This document shows positions 63,635 through 64,000 of a stretch of DNA of 64,000 bases, piece by piece. The DNA is from Plasmodiophora brassicae (lineage: Eukaryota; Endomyxa: Phytomyxea; Phytomyxea; Plasmodiophorida), in NCBI GenBank assembly GCA_036867785.1, contig CP145416.1:620001-684000 (forward strand), in the 5' to 3' direction. Position numbers and translations under genes: made by a program. Numbering within the stretch: position 1 is the stretch's first letter; every line of letters starts with the position of its first letter. The notes below the pieces were generated by a model. The model searched no databases. It was not told where the DNA came from and saw only the letters and a program-made list of their open reading frames with translations.

Positions 63635-64000
63635 ATGAACGCGATAGCGGTCAAGGCAGAGCTGGCACGTGCCGCTGCCACCGTCAAACGGGGCCAATAC
63701 GCCAACGCGATCACGGAATTGACGTCCATCCTTGATCGCCTACCTAAAGAGGTTCGGGGTTCCATGTCCCTCCCTGGGAATGCCCTGCTGACGACGACGA
63801 CGGCTGTACATAGGCGAGCAACGATCAATATCGCGGGGATGCGCTGGCATGGCGTGCCGTCTGCCACTTCAAGCTGTCCCGGCTGGACCGCGCCCTGGCC
63901 GACTTCTCGGCCAGCATGGACGCCGCAGGGGCGAGCGTCCGCGGCCTCGTCAACCGCGGCACGACGCTGATCGAGATGCGCCGGTACGACGACGCGCTGT
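63635..64000 (+). CDS. TPR-repeat protein, 3' end beyond window
   Basis: The start of a tetratricopeptide-repeat protein. The ATG at 63635 opens NAIAVKAELARAAATVKRGQ, then YANAITELTSILDRLPKE; a 60-nt GT-AG intron joins this to ASNDQYRGDALAWRAVCHFK, LSRLDRALADFSASMDAAG and RGLVNRGTTLIEMRRYDDAL. Two to three TPR helix pairs are visible (alternating Ala/Leu/Tyr with Asp-Ala-Leu ends). The protein is cut by the window, so its specific family cannot be assigned. Confidence 0.7.

Overview
This window is nuclear DNA of a compact, GC-rich eukaryote, most likely a flagellated protist. Genes lie on both strands, often less than 150 bp apart. Most are split by very short introns (about 48-65 nt) that usually run GT...CTGAC/CTAAC...AG, with the branch-like motif close to the 3' end. 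The gene set is eukaryotic: sirtuin, OLA1, NOC3, RPC4, WDR91, PRELI, PEX4, CCT2, TBCC, TMEM94, ANTH and a mitochondrial carrier. An axonemal coiled-coil protein (CCDC96/FAP184 type) implies a cilium. A membrane-anchored expansin-like protein and a bifunctional glutathionylspermidine synthetase/amidase point away from animals and typical fungi. A rhizarian such as a plasmodiophorid would fit composition and intron style, but this is inference; no rRNA or other diagnostic marker is present.

Layout. 1-7.5 kb: partial SIRT1-like sirtuin (-), OLA1 GTPase (+), NHL/SMP-30 propeller (-), NOC3 (-), a weak unknown gene (-). 8-15.6 kb: expansin-like surface protein (+), Pol III subunit RPC4 (+), WDR91 (-), an unknown protein (+), PRELI (-). 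15.7-21 kb: accessory region with a P-loop gene remnant, a 1-kb foldback repeat, and two tandem arsenite methyltransferase genes separated by a GGACC/GGACT satellite. 21-28.1 kb: PEX4-like E2 (-), small membrane protein (-), CCDC96 (-), DYRK/HIPK-like kinase (-), F-box/LRR protein (+), SLC25 carrier (-). 28.6-35.6 kb: one 7-exon gene for a predicted 2208-residue protein with an N-terminal FHA domain of Ki-67 type and many TPIR...Y.LR repeats. 35.7-38.8 kb: type I membrane protein (-) and ERG4-like sterol reductase (+). 38.9-40.7 kb: Copia relic and four copies of a 22-bp palindrome. 40.9-52.9 kb: glutathionylspermidine synthetase (+), multi-pass membrane protein (-), CCT2 (+), bacterial-type GluRS (+), TMEM94 P-type ATPase relative (-). 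53-57 kb: mobile-element graveyard with a near-perfect 475-bp palindrome, inverted 21-bp arrays and nested copies of an unknown element. 57.2-64 kb: TBCC (-), intronless Cu+ P1B-ATPase (-), AP180-like ANTH protein (+), partial TPR protein (+).

Themes. Most genes are single-copy housekeeping genes with no operon-like grouping. Metal and metalloid handling recurs (two arsenite methyltransferases, a Cu+ ATPase, a thiol-polyamine synthetase), but the genes are far apart and a joint role is only a guess. The most unusual protein is the Ki-67-like FHA/repeat protein. The most unusual DNA is the palindrome-rich 53-57 kb block and the methyltransferase duplication, whose second copy has lost a cysteine expected to bind arsenite.
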